DNA of 49,982 bases from Cudoniella acicularis. Taxonomy: Eukaryota > Ascomycota > Leotiomycetes > Helotiales > Helotiaceae. Shown here piece after piece: positions 22,381 to 34,480 of this stretch (positions are counted from its first letter, which is position 1; the number at the start of each line of letters is the position of its first letter). The stretch spans positions 1 to 49,982 of the forward strand of contig JAAMPI010000227.1 in assembly GCA_013054445.1 (NCBI GenBank), in the 5' to 3' direction. The notes under the pieces were generated by a model. It searched no databases, had not been told where the DNA came from, and was given only the letters and a program-made list of their open reading frames with translations. Position numbers and translations under genes: made by a program.

Positions 22381-24532
22381 AGAGGGGTCTTTTCTTTTCT
22401 TTGTTTCTGTTTTTTTACCGTTTTATAGATTTATTTTGTGTGGCTTGGTGGGTAGGGTGTGTTGTGCTTGGGAAAGGCGTTGAAACTTATATACTTAGAT
22501 TTTCCCTTTCTCTTTTGTCGTCGGTTATAGGTTAGAAGTTTCAGGAAGAGATAGAAAGGCATGCATGGGTGGCATCGCGTGGGAATTGTAAAGAGGCATA
22601 GTGTATTAATGATAGGCGCTCTAGATTGGGTTTAGAATAGAGATACTTACGTCTGTAGGGTTTTTGAAGCCAGTGTCTGTTGCTCGAGCCGGTTATTACT
22701 AAGACCCAGGCTCCCGGTTCAACTTGCCTAAACACAAATTAAAATCCACTATAGCAACTAAAGAATTCGGATTTATTGAGCGGGAAATTGAAATTAAGGT
22801 TAGTGTAAGTGAGAAGAGACTACTCTCTACAATAATTGTGAGTTACTATTCTGCTGTGTACCGGCATTTTGAGTTTTCTTCCCGGCCCTTTGCAAAAACC
22901 AGTACCGCAGCTGTCTGCTGGCTTAGCAGCTTTCAAGTCATATTTGTCAGATGAGGCTTTCGATGTTCGTTGGATACCGACGACCAGAAAAACAACACTT
23001 CCATCGACAGATGGATTTTATAAGGGAGGTTGTTCAAGCTTCCTTGATGCGGGGAAACCGCCTTTTCCACAATGCTAGGGGTTTATGTTAGGCTCGTGAC
23101 TTGCTCTTTACAGCAGAATGCCGTTTTAAAACACGTGTGGGTAAGATGAAAGAGGGAATATATCGGGTGTGAATACAGGTCCTGGAGAGAATTTTGAGTT
23201 GTGGGTTCTTTTGTTGATAAAACAGAGGGTTATGAGTTAAGAAGTCAGGCCCCGCTCCCCCCTTACTTCTTCGCTTAACTACCCACACCCGCAGATTCGG
23301 TATCCAACACTTTATAAAGCCTTTTTTTTCTAAAACAAATAATAGTTGAATAATTCTTTTGGAAAAGAGTAAAGTTATTGTTAAGTGCCACGATGACTTA
23401 TCACTGTGTCGATTTTAATTAATTAGAGGCTGGGAGAAAGGGGGGCGGGGGGGCGGGGGGGCGGTAAAGACAAGAAAGTCATCACAAAGTTATAGGAGCC
23501 TATGGGCTTCTAATCGCTAAATCTTTGGCCTGAACGCCTATTCTACAGCACGCGCTCCGCTAGAAAATCGCCAAGGGCCGCACTTTAAATACTCTATTCC
23601 TTCTGTTGCCAGGCATATAATGACCTCTTAATTTAAAAAACCTACTAAGTTATAAAGCGAGTAACTTTGAAGCTAAGTATCTCTTTGCATCAAATTCTGA
23701 AAATTTTTTTTGTTCTAAGAATAATAGAAGGGCTATATTTGCCTTCTAATAACCACAAAACGAAATTTATTTATTAAATTATCAGTGGTTTTCTTTTTGT
23801 GCGGGTTAATACATTAGTTTAAGTCAGATCATACAATGGACGTAAGAACCTCATAAGTTATAAGCAATCGGGCTTTTTAATTATAAATTTATCCATGATA
23901 GCGGATCCCACTCTCTTTTTTTGAAACACCCTTCATTAAACCATCCGCCGCTAAGTACAAGAGGGACATTACCTTCCAAACAATAAATACCTCTTATCTC
24001 TCTTATTAACGGTAACGAATGATAGATTCGTTTACATTGGCGAGCTAGAAGTTACTGGGCCTGTGCCGTTGGTAGGTTATCCGGGGTTGCATTCGTGTCG
24101 TAGCTCGCCTCTAATTACCCGGTTCGTCATAAGGTTACTTCGTGGAGGCTTAGATAACTCAACCCTCTTTCTAATACACCAGGTTTTAATCAATCCCTTT
24201 ACAAATAATCTTAAACTTCCGTATCGTTCTTTTTTGTTATATTCTACCTAATTTACGCTTTTGGGTTCTCCTGGCAATTATAAACGAAACCTTAGGAGTG
24301 TGTGCGGTGGTGCAGATGCGATGATAAAGGCTTCATCTGGCTCAGCCTTACCGGGCCATCAACCTCGCGCCTCTGTACTGATATCAACGCGAGAGATGGC
24401 TCTTGGGACAGAGGAACCAGAAGGGAATTATGCGACCGTGGTGCTTGCAGCTAACGTATTGGCGGCACATGAAGTTCAAGTTTAATACAAGTGTAAGACT
24501 CTTCCTTCCTGAGAGAGAGCTCCCCTAGCTGA
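22381..24532. other. Gene-poor, AT-rich stretch
   Basis: After the transporter's 3' region there are only short frames without motifs (22869-23078, 24261-24485). The part 23300-24250 is AT-rich with many homopolymers, as in decayed transposon DNA. It contains the G-rich block described separately. Confidence 0.5.
23432..23464 (+). other. G-run block, possible G-quadruplex
   Basis: The plus strand has a GGG run followed by runs of 6, 7 and 7 G separated by single C bases. Three long runs plus one short run meet the simple four-run pattern. No gene is adjacent; the nearest is over 1 kb away. Confidence 0.5.
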
Positions 24533-24826
24533 TTATTTGCCCTTGCCCTTGCTTTTTCTCTCATCCTTCTCCGTATGTTCATAGTCCCAGACCCATCTTT
24601 CAACATTCCAAAATCTATAACTTCCATTTTCGTCTTTTACCCAACCCGATGTAGGTGTCGTTACCAGCTGCTGAAGAGGAGGTTGTTGATATGCAGACGA
24701 AAAGGTCGATGACTGATACGTTGCCGCGGTTGTCGGGTACGCAGATGAAGAGACCAATGGCTGATGTGTTGTCGCGGTCCTCAAGTCACTTCCGCTTCCG
24801 CATGCGGTGGGTTCCTGTCCGACCAT
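24533..24826 (-). CDS. Small Ser/Thr/Gln-rich hypothetical protein
   Basis: A 97-codon frame starting at ATG 24826. The N-terminal half has two imperfect repeats around (T)YQSSTFSSAYQ and HQPLVSSSAYP. The C-terminal part has a compact aromatic stretch, WVKDENGSYRFWNVERWVWDYE, which resembles a structured motif, and ends in a Lys/Gly-rich tail. I do not recognise it. It sits just downstream of the NACHT gene on the same strand. It could be a small real gene or a leftover piece of a larger one. Confidence 0.4.
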   Translation of the reverse strand: MVGQEPTACGSGSDLRTATTHQPLVSSSAYPTTAATYQSSTFSSAYQQPPLQQLVTTPTSGWVKDENGSYRFWNVERWVWDYEHTEKDERKSKGKGK

Positions 24827-25012
24827 CGTTGTAATGCCTACTCTTTAGGAATTGTTTTACCACTTCCATATGCCTTGTCCTGATTTTGCGTTGAGCTCCA
24901 AGTAATACTGCGCTGGACACAAAATTCAGGTGTAGATTGCTTCCAAATTCAAAGACCTTAGTCGCTGTTTACACGACGATTTGTCCGGCCTCTTAGGCTA
25001 ACCGGTCAATAG

Positions 25013-27928
25013 TCAAAAATGCCCAAGAAAATTCAAACCAGAAGTTGTGGTTCGAGTGCGTCGGACTGAGCTCATTAGGAACGCTTGGGGTTCTACTGAC
25101 TCAGGGCCAGACTGGATCAGCCATTCTGTATTTCTCGGGCTCAGCGACTTAGCCTCTTCAATATCCACACTAACATCGCCGGCTGCACTGGGATCTGTTA
25201 ATAAGCCTCGCAGAGTCTGTGCCTTTGCAGAAGTTGATCGCAAGATCACATCATCAATAAAATCCCACACAGAGACCCCCGTGAGATTACAGATCTCCCA
25301 TTCTTTATTAAATAATCCATGTTGCACAAAAAGAATAAGGATCTCGAGCCATTCTTCCACGTCGTTCCCCTTATTAAGACTCTCTTGGGCATAGTAGAAA
25401 GCGATCTCCCAAGTGGTCCGAGACTTTTCGATTTTATCTCGAGGCGTTTTGCATTCGAGAAGGAGCACAATAATAGGAATTCTTGTGCTGCATTGTATTC
25501 CCGATGGCGTAGGGAGAAGTCCGTACTCTAAAAGATCAAATCCGTCTTTTTTATTCAGCCCCTCGGGATCTTGCCTAGCTTTGCACTTGAGATAGGAGTG
25601 GAGACCAAACTGCACAGCAAGGGAGAACCAATTGTCTCGACGTGCCATCAACAACACCGGAGAAATAAATTGGAGCGGACACGAGTCACACCAGTGGCCT
25701 CGCGGTCTCCGGCAAATTTGGCCAGCTCCAGCTACTCGATTGAGTTCATCTAGTGCAGGTTCACAGGGTTCGCCCCTGTCGAGATCCTCCAAGTAAGCAT
25801 AGAGCATTGCATGGAATATATTCGCCCACATATCCTTCCCTAGTACTCGCCGATGATTTGCCACAGAATTGTTGACTTGGATTTTGAGACAAATAATGCA
25901 CGAGTTAAGTAATCTCTCCCTTGGCTGAAAATCAGTCCCAGTCGTACGACGTAAAATCCTTCCCCATATTTCTGGCTTTTCCAGGAAATCACGAACCGTC
26001 CGGTGCATGTATAAAACCCTCTTTGAGTTAAATGTAGCAACTGAATCATGCGATTCCTTTTCACCAAGAGTTTCACTTAGTTCAAGGAGACCTGCACATC
26101 GAGTTCTGAGGAGATATGACATGCGCTGGGATCTGGAAAAGATATCCCCCAACCGCAAACTAATTTGGCCTTGCCTCGCAAACTGTTGTAAATCATCGTC
26201 ATATGCTAAGGAGAGTTTCGACACAGTAAGTGGTCCTGGTTGGAGATTCCTTGCGAGGTCGGACATTGCCAAAATCTCCGTATCTTCCCTATCTTTCCGA
26301 AAAATCTGGAATATTCGAGAGGCCTGATCCAGATAGAATTCGGGATCGATGTTAGTGAGCATATATAGATATAGCTTCTCAAGATCAGATGGAAGGAGTC
26401 TTAGACGTTTCTGAAGATCCGAGGTTTCGTCACGGTTACCAATACCGTTAAGTAGAGAGGTGACGACCAATCGTACCCAGAGAAACACGCCATCAGCTGC
26501 GTCCACGATCTCTCGAACGAGATTTTGCGCAGCCAGTGGATCTTGATGGACGAGCTTGGCCCATTTCCGATTTTTGCTGAACCTGTCGTTGACGTAATTT
26601 GTAATGTTCCCGTGAGTTAGGTCCTGCAGCCGGAGACTCGGACAACCTTCAAACTCATCCTCAAACACAACCAAAGATCTGCTTGAGATACAAATTTTAA
26701 TGTTTGGGGACTGTGCAATATCTCTGAATAGCTGGGCCATCTCTGCATGATCTCCGTTGTACTCGTCAAGGCCATCAATGAAGAAGCACATTTTGGTTGA
26801 GGGCATCTTCTCCTCAGTCAGCAATTTGAACGCTTCTATCAGATCCCGTAGAGCCCAAGTCCTTGCTGGAGTTTCCCCGGATTGGGGTAGCCGGGCTGAT
26901 GCCAAATACTCCCTCTGCCATTGCGATGGCAATACAAGTGGAATTAGTTCTCGATTGGCCTCCAGCGTTTGGTACAATAAGGACCGCAAGAGACCTTTCT
27001 GGGATCGTTGATCAACCGTGCCACTGTTCCAGAAGAAGAACCCTGCCTTGACAAATGGATGGCCATTTGACCATTGATTGAGAAGGCTCCATGTGTCGGC
27101 ACTATCGTATATATGCCGCATTAAGGTTGACTTCCCGGAAGCGGGCTTGCCTTGCACCCAGTATAAGCCGTTCCCAGAAATCAACCAATCAGTAAAACTT
27201 GGCCATGACCTTCCAGCTTTTAGATCATTAAATATCCACTGGAAGGTGTTCCAGTGCGGGTCAGGAATATCTTCATGACGCTCAGTCATACCAGGGAACC
27301 GAAGACTGTAGAGCAAAGAACTTTCGACCTGGTGGATACAAGTCTTGAAGATGGTCGATATAAGTTCCTTAATCGTGCTTTCAAGGTTATTAAACCTGGT
27401 ATCTTGTTGTAAGGAATCAATGCTTTGGTGCATTCTAAAAGGTGACTTTGTAAGTATATGTACATGACCAAGGACTCTTTACACTTACTTGAGGGAAAGC
27501 AGTAGATGTAAGTCCATCTGACTCCTATATGCAGAGAGTCGCTTGGTAAGAACATCTAATTCTTTTTTACTCCAAACGCTTTTCAATGCCCGCTGAAAGC
27601 TTTTCCATCTTCGGTGTCCTTGCCCTTGTACTTTCAGCTTGTTCAGATAGGTGACAAGCTCATCATTGATAGCGATGCACTGCTCGCACACAGCATACAA
27701 GGCGTGTTCATCCTCAGTCAGGCAACCTGGCTGTCTACCGCGCAGAGAGAGTTTCAACCTCGAGCTTAAATGCTGGAAGTCGTGAGAAACAGCCTCAATA
27801 TCCCAGTTCTCGATTATGACTCCGCTAGTAGACTTATAGATCTCCTGGCATTTAGATACGATTTGTGTGCCGAATTGGACAAGCTGGATAGCATTGCCAG
27901 CAAGAGAGAGTGCGGTCAGTGGATCCAT
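25013..27928 (-). CDS. NACHT-domain NLR-like protein
   Basis: Two exons, 27928-27489 and 27434-25013, join in phase 2 over a 54-nt intron to 953 residues. The N-terminal part begins MDPLTALSLAGNAIQLVQFG, which is typical of the helical N-terminal domain of fungal STAND proteins. The NACHT core has Walker A GKPASGKST (about 242-250), an extended Walker B CFFIDGLDEY (about 363-372) and the sensor ICISSRS. A winged-helix and helical region follows, with HRTVRDFLEKPEIW, as in many fungal NACHT proteins. No WD40, ankyrin or TPR repeat array is seen after it. Fungal NLR-like proteins act in vegetative incompatibility or non-self recognition. No lesion is visible. Partner and trigger are unknown. 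Confidence 0.9.
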
Positions 27929-28470
27929 TTCCCTTCTTTTAGTGAAGGATATAGGTGAATTAGAGATACCTGCTCGGCTGCTAGGATAGTGGTGCTTGTG
28001 TATAGTTGTGTCGGATGAAGCTGAAAGGCTGACGCATAGCGTAGGAAACAAATATTATGAGATAATATTACATAATGCGTTATATTTCTAATTACCTAGT
28101 ATTAGTAATTGGTAGCCACTCGTAAGGCTGCGACCGGCAATTCAATATAAAAAGAGCTTAAAAGGTTAAAATAAAAAAGCTTTAATATATATATATATAT
28201 AATCTATATATTATTATAAAATATAATAATCAAAGTAATATTTATCTAGTATACCTAACATTGTCTGTCGTAGAATCAAGCGATTGAGCGTTAATCGGGA
28301 AGATTTGAAGGTGACGGTGAACTCCCATGCATGCAAAATCCCGAGTTGAACGTTAATCGGGTTTACCCCAACCCTATAAAACTCCACCAAACCCATCAAT
28401 ATTTATATAACCAGTATGGCAGAACAGCAACCAGTCCAGGAACCCCGCCATCTCCGACACGTTGAAGCAT
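27929..28470. other. AT-rich flank with AT microsatellite
   Basis: The promoter of the NACHT gene lies at the left. Positions 28185-28235 are almost pure AT with TATATA runs. Two copies of CGTTAATCGGG occur at about 28290 and 28352. No gene is seen. Confidence 0.5.
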
Positions 28471-28471
28471 T

Positions 28472-28790
28472 TTGGTCCTACTGAACGTGCGTTATGGGGT
28501 GTTGATTTGTATGGCAAAGAGATATCGTTTCGCGGTGAGCCCAGCAGCCATTTCTGACCACTTGCGCAGAAAGCACCAAGTCCGACCTGAGCTCCGCAAG
28601 CAGATGGATCGACATATTAAAGGGTTCCCATTTATATATGATTATTCGACAACTCCATTGCCACTGGACAGATCGGCCCCACAACTCATAATTTAGGTAG
28701 TCGATGGATTGCGGTGCAAGCATTGCCAGCACGATGGCAGGTGCAAAAAGCCCATTAACAAACATGTGTTGCGGTTTGGGGCCTGGTGAC
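28472..28790 (+). pseudogene. Decayed OrsD-type C2H2 zinc-finger fragment
   Basis: A 75-codon frame reads YGVLICMAKRYRFAVSP then AISDHLRRKHQV, continuing past a TAG with VVDGLRCKHC. This matches the pattern of the OrsD/DUF3505 domain (PF12013), which carries C2H2-type fingers (CxxC...HLxxxH). The first expected Cys pair is partly lost (CMAKRY). Stops follow at 28694 and 28787, and no intact protein can be built. OrsD-like domains are often found in mobile or recombination-related contexts. Identification is from the motif pattern only. Confidence 0.5.
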
Positions 28791-29234
28791 TAAAGCTCAG
28801 GCATGAGCACGGGCCCACCTTTGGATCGGGACACCCAAGTGAATTTTTCGTACGGGGAGGAGACTGAATACTTATATTCGAGCCGAGTCTGAGCTGGACA
28901 GCAAGGGCGCCCTCGACGCAGGCTTCAGCCGCTGCCAGTTTGGGGCAAAGACATTCTCTGTACGAAGCCTTAAGCCATATTCCGACGTCAAATATCTCTG
29001 CTTGCTTGACAAAAGGAGAATCTGCGCCCAAAATATCACAAAATATCAGACAAAGGCGAGGACGCTGAACATCTTCTAGGACCATGACATGGCTGAGCTA
29101 AAAGGAAATGACGAAGCCATCATCTAGCCTTAGAATCTTTGCGAGACTTGTCGCAGTATAAGCATCGAAACCCTCGCCAATCCGACCGATTTCGAGCATC
29201 TCTCTGTCGGGTTACCTCTTCAACAGAGTTAGGC
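28791..29234. other. Decayed flank of the terminal-repeat element
   Basis: Broken frames only. A minus-strand stretch at 29120-29190 reads WRGFRCLYCDKSRKDSKAR, which could be a leftover of a BED-type zinc finger. No intact gene. Confidence 0.35.
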
Positions 29235-30130
29235 TCCGTGTTGGGTACCCATGGGTACCCAGATGGGTAGGAATTACCCACGCACGTGATTAAAAAAAAG
29301 TATATCTTCAAATATATATTCTGTTTTTATTATTTTATATATATTATACCTAGTAAGTATAATACCTCTTAGGTAGTATGAAGGCTCCTGGCTAGTATAA
29401 AGGCTCGAAGGCGCCTAGCTAATAGTAGGCGTCGGGTGATTGGGGCACTCGAAGACTAGTACTCGAAAGCTCCTAGCTAGCACAAAGGCTCCTGGCCAGC
29501 TTAAAGACTCGAAAGCTCGATGAAGCTCTTCTCTCTCTTCTCTCCCGTTTTGCATAATGGTTTAATTTCGGTAATATATGCCCTTATACGCCAAGGTCTC
29601 TTAGCGAAATTAAAAGACCTACCCGGAATGAGGTTCCGGAATCCGTAGCCGACGAGAGACTTAGAAAGAGAGAGAGAGGGAGAGGTTTATCAAACCTTCG
29701 TACTAGTAAAGTGCCTTCGAGTGCCAACCTTCCACTGCCCTAATCAAATGCCCTAATCACTCGATGCCTGCTATTAGCCGGGTGCCTTTAAGCCTTCGTA
29801 TACTAGCCTTTAAGTGCTAGTCTTCGAGTGCCCTAGTCAAATTCCCTAATTACTTAATAAGTTATCTTTAAAGGTATAAATAAAGTATATAGAAATAACT
29901 TATATAGAAGTAGAATATATAGAAATAGAGTATCTAGAAATAGCGAACTTAAGGATATATTTTATTTATATATCTTACCTTATATACCTTATACACCTTA
30001 TACATATTATGCATCTTATGCAAATGGGTACCCAAGCTACCCATAGGTGGGTAACCTTCCCGGCCTACCCACCTATGGGCTACCCAAGGATGGTGAATAC
30101 TACCCATGGGTACCCACCACCCAACACGGA
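29235..30130. mobile_element. Non-coding element with GGGTACCC-rich terminal inverted repeats (MITE-like)
   Basis: The left end begins TCCGTGTTGGGTACCCATGG and the right end is its near inverted complement (...CCATGGGTACCC, then ACCCAACACGGA), giving an element of 896 bp. Further subterminal CCTATGGGTA/TACCCA palindromes lie inside the right end. The body has repeated AAGGCTCCTAGCTAG units (29360-29520) and an AT-rich part (29880-30020). It has no coding frame, so it would be non-autonomous. No clear target-site duplication is seen: flanks are AGGC and CCCT. Confidence 0.6.
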
Positions 30131-30194
30131 CCCTACGCGCAGCCCTAGGCTAGTCACGGATGTCCCTTAACCTTAGTTAATAACAAGTAGTGCT

Positions 30195-30690
30195 ATACCT
30201 CGCGTTCTTCTCGGAGTCCCTCTGCGGTAACGAGGGTAGTACTAGTTACCGAGTATCGCCAGTGGCCCTTCTATAGCCTCTTTAAACGTACTAGGATCGG
30301 GAAGGAGACAACATACAATCTCGAGTTCTAGTTATCAGATGTCCCGGGGCACTTCTATATCCCTATCCTTTCCGAAGCGTTAGGTATACGTTCTAATAAG
30401 AAGACGCCTGTAGAGGCTATAAACCCCTATAAAGCTAGTGCATATTCCAAGACGCATGTTATGTCTTGTAAGCCGGGTACGCAACTGACCTAGGAGTAAG
30501 AGAGCCTACTAGTTAAGACAGTTCACGAAGACAAAACCTAGAAAGAGATAGGACAACAGTTCCTAGGCCACACTCTCCCGTTACTGAAGGAGAACTACTT
30601 CACGAATTAAGGGGGACAGCCTCGAAAGCGGGGTCGAAAGCCTAGTGTGAGGCTTGTGGACACTTCGCAATGGGTATTTGCTCTTCCCCC
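30195..30690 (+). pseudogene. SANT/Myb-like DNA-binding protein remnant with RIP-like stops
   Basis: One continuous frame runs TEYRQWPFYSLFKRTRIGKE through a SANT-like helix-turn-helix (ESLLVKTVHEDKT, KEIGQQF, KENYFT) to a GQPRKRGRKPS AT-hook-like tail. Five in-frame stops (30329, 30491, 30497, 30539, 30608) interrupt it. Most sit where TGG, CAG or CAA codons would be expected, so C-to-T and G-to-A changes, as made by repeat-induced point mutation, explain them. The family is known from repeated Helotiales-type sequences; function is lost here. Confidence 0.6.
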
Positions 30691-31036
30691 CAGCCCAAGA
30701 TGAAAAGTTGTAGTGGATTTGAGAGACCAACGTTTGTTAACAGTTTCGCGTTCTCAGGCATATATATTCTACCAACTCAAGTCCTTCGATGAATCGCTCC
30801 CCGACTCCACTGTCCTTGGGTATCAATCCAGGTTCAAATGACTACGCAGCGCTGGAAACCCCAATTTCCCCATCGGTCAACCAATCCTGTCACAGATAGT
30901 GCTGTCGACTCTCGCAAGCTAGTTGATAATAAGCTAGCTTTTTGAATATATACTCTCAAATGGCTAACCATTTTCCTATTAAGTAAAAGTAGAAGTATTT
31001 ATACATAAATCCCACAAACCCATCGCGATGCATACT
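30691..31036. other. Intergenic, 3' flank
   Basis: No gene seen between the Myb-like remnant and the 3' end of the rhodopsin-like gene. Confidence 0.5.
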
Positions 31037-32370
31037 CTAATTCATTACCTGCGTCGTCCCCGTGGTCTTCACAATCCCCGTCCCCCAGTTCCGCTCTTCC
31101 AGATCACTACTCCCGTCCCTCAATTTACTCTCACTATCATTCCACCCCCCCGGGTTCCCATCATGCGAACCCCCACTTGTCTGTCCTCTCTCCATATCCG
31201 CATTTCCCTCAATCACCGTCGTGACGCCGCCACTCTTCCCGACATCACTCCTTAACGCAAAAGTCTCGGTGTCTCTGCTGCGGATATATCCCGAAGCTCG
31301 CCCGTTGAATTTCGGCTGGCGATTCGGGGCGATGGGGTTTGTCCCACTGCCCGTGCCAAGGGTGCCAGAGAAGTAGGCACGGAAGAGGGGCCGTAGGGTC
31401 GCGGCGGCAGAGGCGGTGATGCCGATACCTGGTTCGACTGTTGACCAAATCGCCACGTCCATGGTGGAGTAGAGGAAGTCGCTTATGTTGGCCATTCCAC
31501 TGATATATGGAATCCGAATGATCGTTGCGCTTGAGGCACTGAGGGTTATTCAGCCATAGTCTTTGATTGCCAGGATGGAACGGGGAGAGGAGCGGCTTGA
31601 TATACTCACATGGCACCGACGGCAAGAATTGCGGCAACGGAGAGTTTGGTGCGCGAGTTCATTTGCAAATTCCAGACCATAAATATGGGAATGACGCCGA
31701 GGGTCCAGTCCGCAACGCAGGAGATTGCAGAGTAAGCGTAGAAGGCGTCGACTGTGACCTTCGGGTTGATACAGGTTCCTTCTCCACCGGTGTACTGGGT
31801 CCAGAAGTAGGCAGACGGACGACACTGGAGGATAAAGAGAAAGAAGAAAAAGGCCGAGTAGACTTCAGTGACGATTATGACTGCCCAGATGATGATTTTG
31901 TAGGTCCGCGCCACGGCGATTCGAAGGAGGAAAATGCCGATGCTGAATTTGAGCGCCATACAGGTTAAGATGTAGACGGGTTCACATGCCCACCACCACT
32001 AACGTTGATGATTAGCTCAGAGCTCCTCTTGCCGGTGAATATTCTTTACCTTCAAACCCACGGGGAGCTCCGCCGGTGGAATATCAGCGGCATGTTGGCC
32101 CGTTCCGTGATGTACGCCGGAGATGGCAAACGTACTGTAGACGACGAAAAGAGCCTTGTGTGAGTCTCGTTAATATTTTTGCGCATCAGACGTAGAATGT
32201 AAGAGGTACTGTACCCAAGCGGCGACGGCAAACCAATCGTCGAGTCCAAACCCCTTGACGATAACAATCCTACAATAGCATCGTAGAACTATTGCCGTGG
32301 TGCTCAACGCGAGGAACAAACCAATTATTCCAAGGAGTTCAGGTCCTCGACCCCCCACGGGCACTGTCAT
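31037..32370 (-). CDS. Rhodopsin-domain integral membrane protein
   Basis: Four exons, 32370-32215, 32154-32050, 31998-31610 and 31538-31037, give 1152 nt, 383 residues. Start MTVPVGGRGPELLG is followed by seven predicted helices with family landmarks: GFGLDDWFAVAAW, GVHHGTGQH, KFSIGIFLLRI, ILQCRPSAYFW, SCVADWTLGVIPIFMVW and STVEPGIGITASAAATLRPLF. A polar, Gly/Ser-rich cytosolic tail closes the protein. This is the Fung_rhodopsin (PTH11-like, non-retinal) family, whose role is mostly unknown. Its exons 2 and 3 (105 and 389 nt) match those of the gene at 46948-48273, so the two are paralogues. No lesion. Confidence 0.92.
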
Positions 32371-34480
32371 GATGAATAGAGAGAAAGTTTGGCTGACTAG
32401 ATCAGATACTGTGAAGGAACTGGGAGATGGTGGGATGATTTTGATGAGGAACTGTATCAGATATAACTTTTCCATCATCACGGCCGTCGTTGTCTGCCGG
32501 CCTGGACCCGTGGGGCTCCTTGAGGCACTAGACCTTTATGCAACGGCACATCCCGCCTCTTTAGTCAGGCCCAGCGTTGCTCTTTAGCCCATTTACCCTC
32601 TGATGCATACTTCTAGGGGGGCTATTACGTACGAAAGGGGTCTCAAGTACTTATTGACACCCCCTTGTCTTAATTGCTTTCTGCCTCACTGACTCAGGGA
32701 ATTTGTGGGGAATTTCGAAGCATTTGAGGCGGTTCCCCTATCCCCCCTTAATGTTTGTTAGTCGGTGGGTCTAAATGACGCAGTCTGATTTAGTGTCGAG
32801 AACATTCCTACTTGTTGATTCGCTCCACCACCCTTGTCTCAAACCCACTGAATAACAAAACATTAACGCAATATGTCTTAGGACAGACGTTCGCCCCGCA
32901 CTTCACGGAGCTGTTGCGGTAAGTACGTCTGTGCGGAGGAGCAGACTCGAGTCATGTTGTCCGCCCAAGGAGCCGGTTTTGCAGATCGTATTTTGGTGGC
33001 GTCCTCGGTCACCCATGTCCAAGGAGCCGGTTTGCAGATCGCCTCAACAAGCATTAACCGAGATCTAGACTCAAATCCCACCCCGGTCCAAATCCCGTGA
33101 TTTCCTGCCTAAAATAAAGAAAAATTAATAACTGGTAACGCGCGCTCCGCACGCCGAGGCCCTGAAACGGGTAGATTGGGATGAATGTTGTCTTCATTCG
33201 ATCAAGCAAGCATATACAGGAAAGAAGTATGGTGAATGGCACGATGTCTAATACAATTCATGAAATCTAAGTTCTGAAACCTAATATTGAGTTCGTAGGT
33301 CCCCTGCAGCCTACTCTTTTACTGGTCAGCTAATGAAAAAGGAAATTTAAAAGCTAAACAACGACCTCGCACGCTTACCTGCTATTGTGCCATTGTGGCC
33401 AGATGGACCTGATTTAGTAGTCGGCGTTGAGGACCAGTTAGAGAGGCTAGTTGGTGGGATGGAATGAGTGGAATGCGACGTGGTCAAACCATCCGGGGAA
33501 GAGGTGGATTAGGGTTGGTCATGTTCAGTCGCGGCGTGAGCAGATGAAGAATCATCTATGCTGGTCATGGGGCTAGCTGGGTCGTCTACGCCGTCGATAT
33601 GGGGAGGTGAGGATCCAGATATAATGATATTTCAGGTCGCTTTTGTGGAGCGCCTAGTTTGCATCATTAGGAGTCGTGGTGTTTACTGTCTTAACAAAGT
33701 ATTGAAATGGTTCTTCTCTTAATCTATGCGTGAGTAGAATGAGGGAGCTTGAGTTGGAAGGAAGACAAAATATATGATAGGCGCGTCTTTGGACACAATT
33801 TGACACAGAAGGTCCTGCGATTTATTTCAGTTTATAAAAAGCCAGGGTTCGAAGGACGGGATAGAGTGGCATAGGTTGAAGAAAATGACTTATCTTGAAG
33901 TAAAAGTGTCGTTTATTAATAAGGAATATCTTCGTTTCTATAAGCCATGTAGGCTCAGATGTTAAGTTTGAATGCCCCTCATCTTAAAGCCATGTCCTTG
34001 TCATTAGATTCATTAGCCATTGGAAGGGACTAAATTTTACCTTTACGGCAGATAAAATAAAGCTTATTAACTGGCCTAGCGGTTTCATGTTTGACAGCTT
34101 TCGTAACTGAGTAGCATGGTCGGGAGCTGATCGGGTTCGAATATCATTGGCGAATCAGTGGAGCAGAAGTGTCTGTAAGGCGACGAAAAATTAGAAAGGC
34201 TATTTGTAGCGAGCCAAACAACTAACTTTGTTCTCTCCATACAGCTATTGTTTCCCGCTCAAGTCCCTTAAGCCTTTCCATTTCTACGAGCAGTCGCTCG
34301 TCTGGGCAGAATCGGAGATCCTCCATAGTAATGCTTTGTAGAAGATAGAGTCCTTCCGAAGATCGGAGTCGTGATAGTTGGACATCTGCAGTCAATATAA
34401 GCCTCGCGGCCTTATAAGGCACGAACCTAGGATAAAGACTCCTAGGATACACGTGACCGTTAGGCTATAACGCTACTATT
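32371..34480. other. 2.1-kb gene-poor stretch
   Basis: No supported gene. A 24-base direct repeat (CCAAGGAGCCGGTTTTGCAG and onward) occurs at 32965-32988 and, one base shorter, at 33019-33041. A minus-strand frame at 34222-34452 lacks an ATG and is not recognised. The right edge is LTR-like DNA. Confidence 0.5.

Noticed and set aside
34060..34160. tRNA-like sequence with GGGTTCGAATA
   Set aside because: The T-stem does not pair (TCGGG against ATCAT) and no acceptor stem closes.
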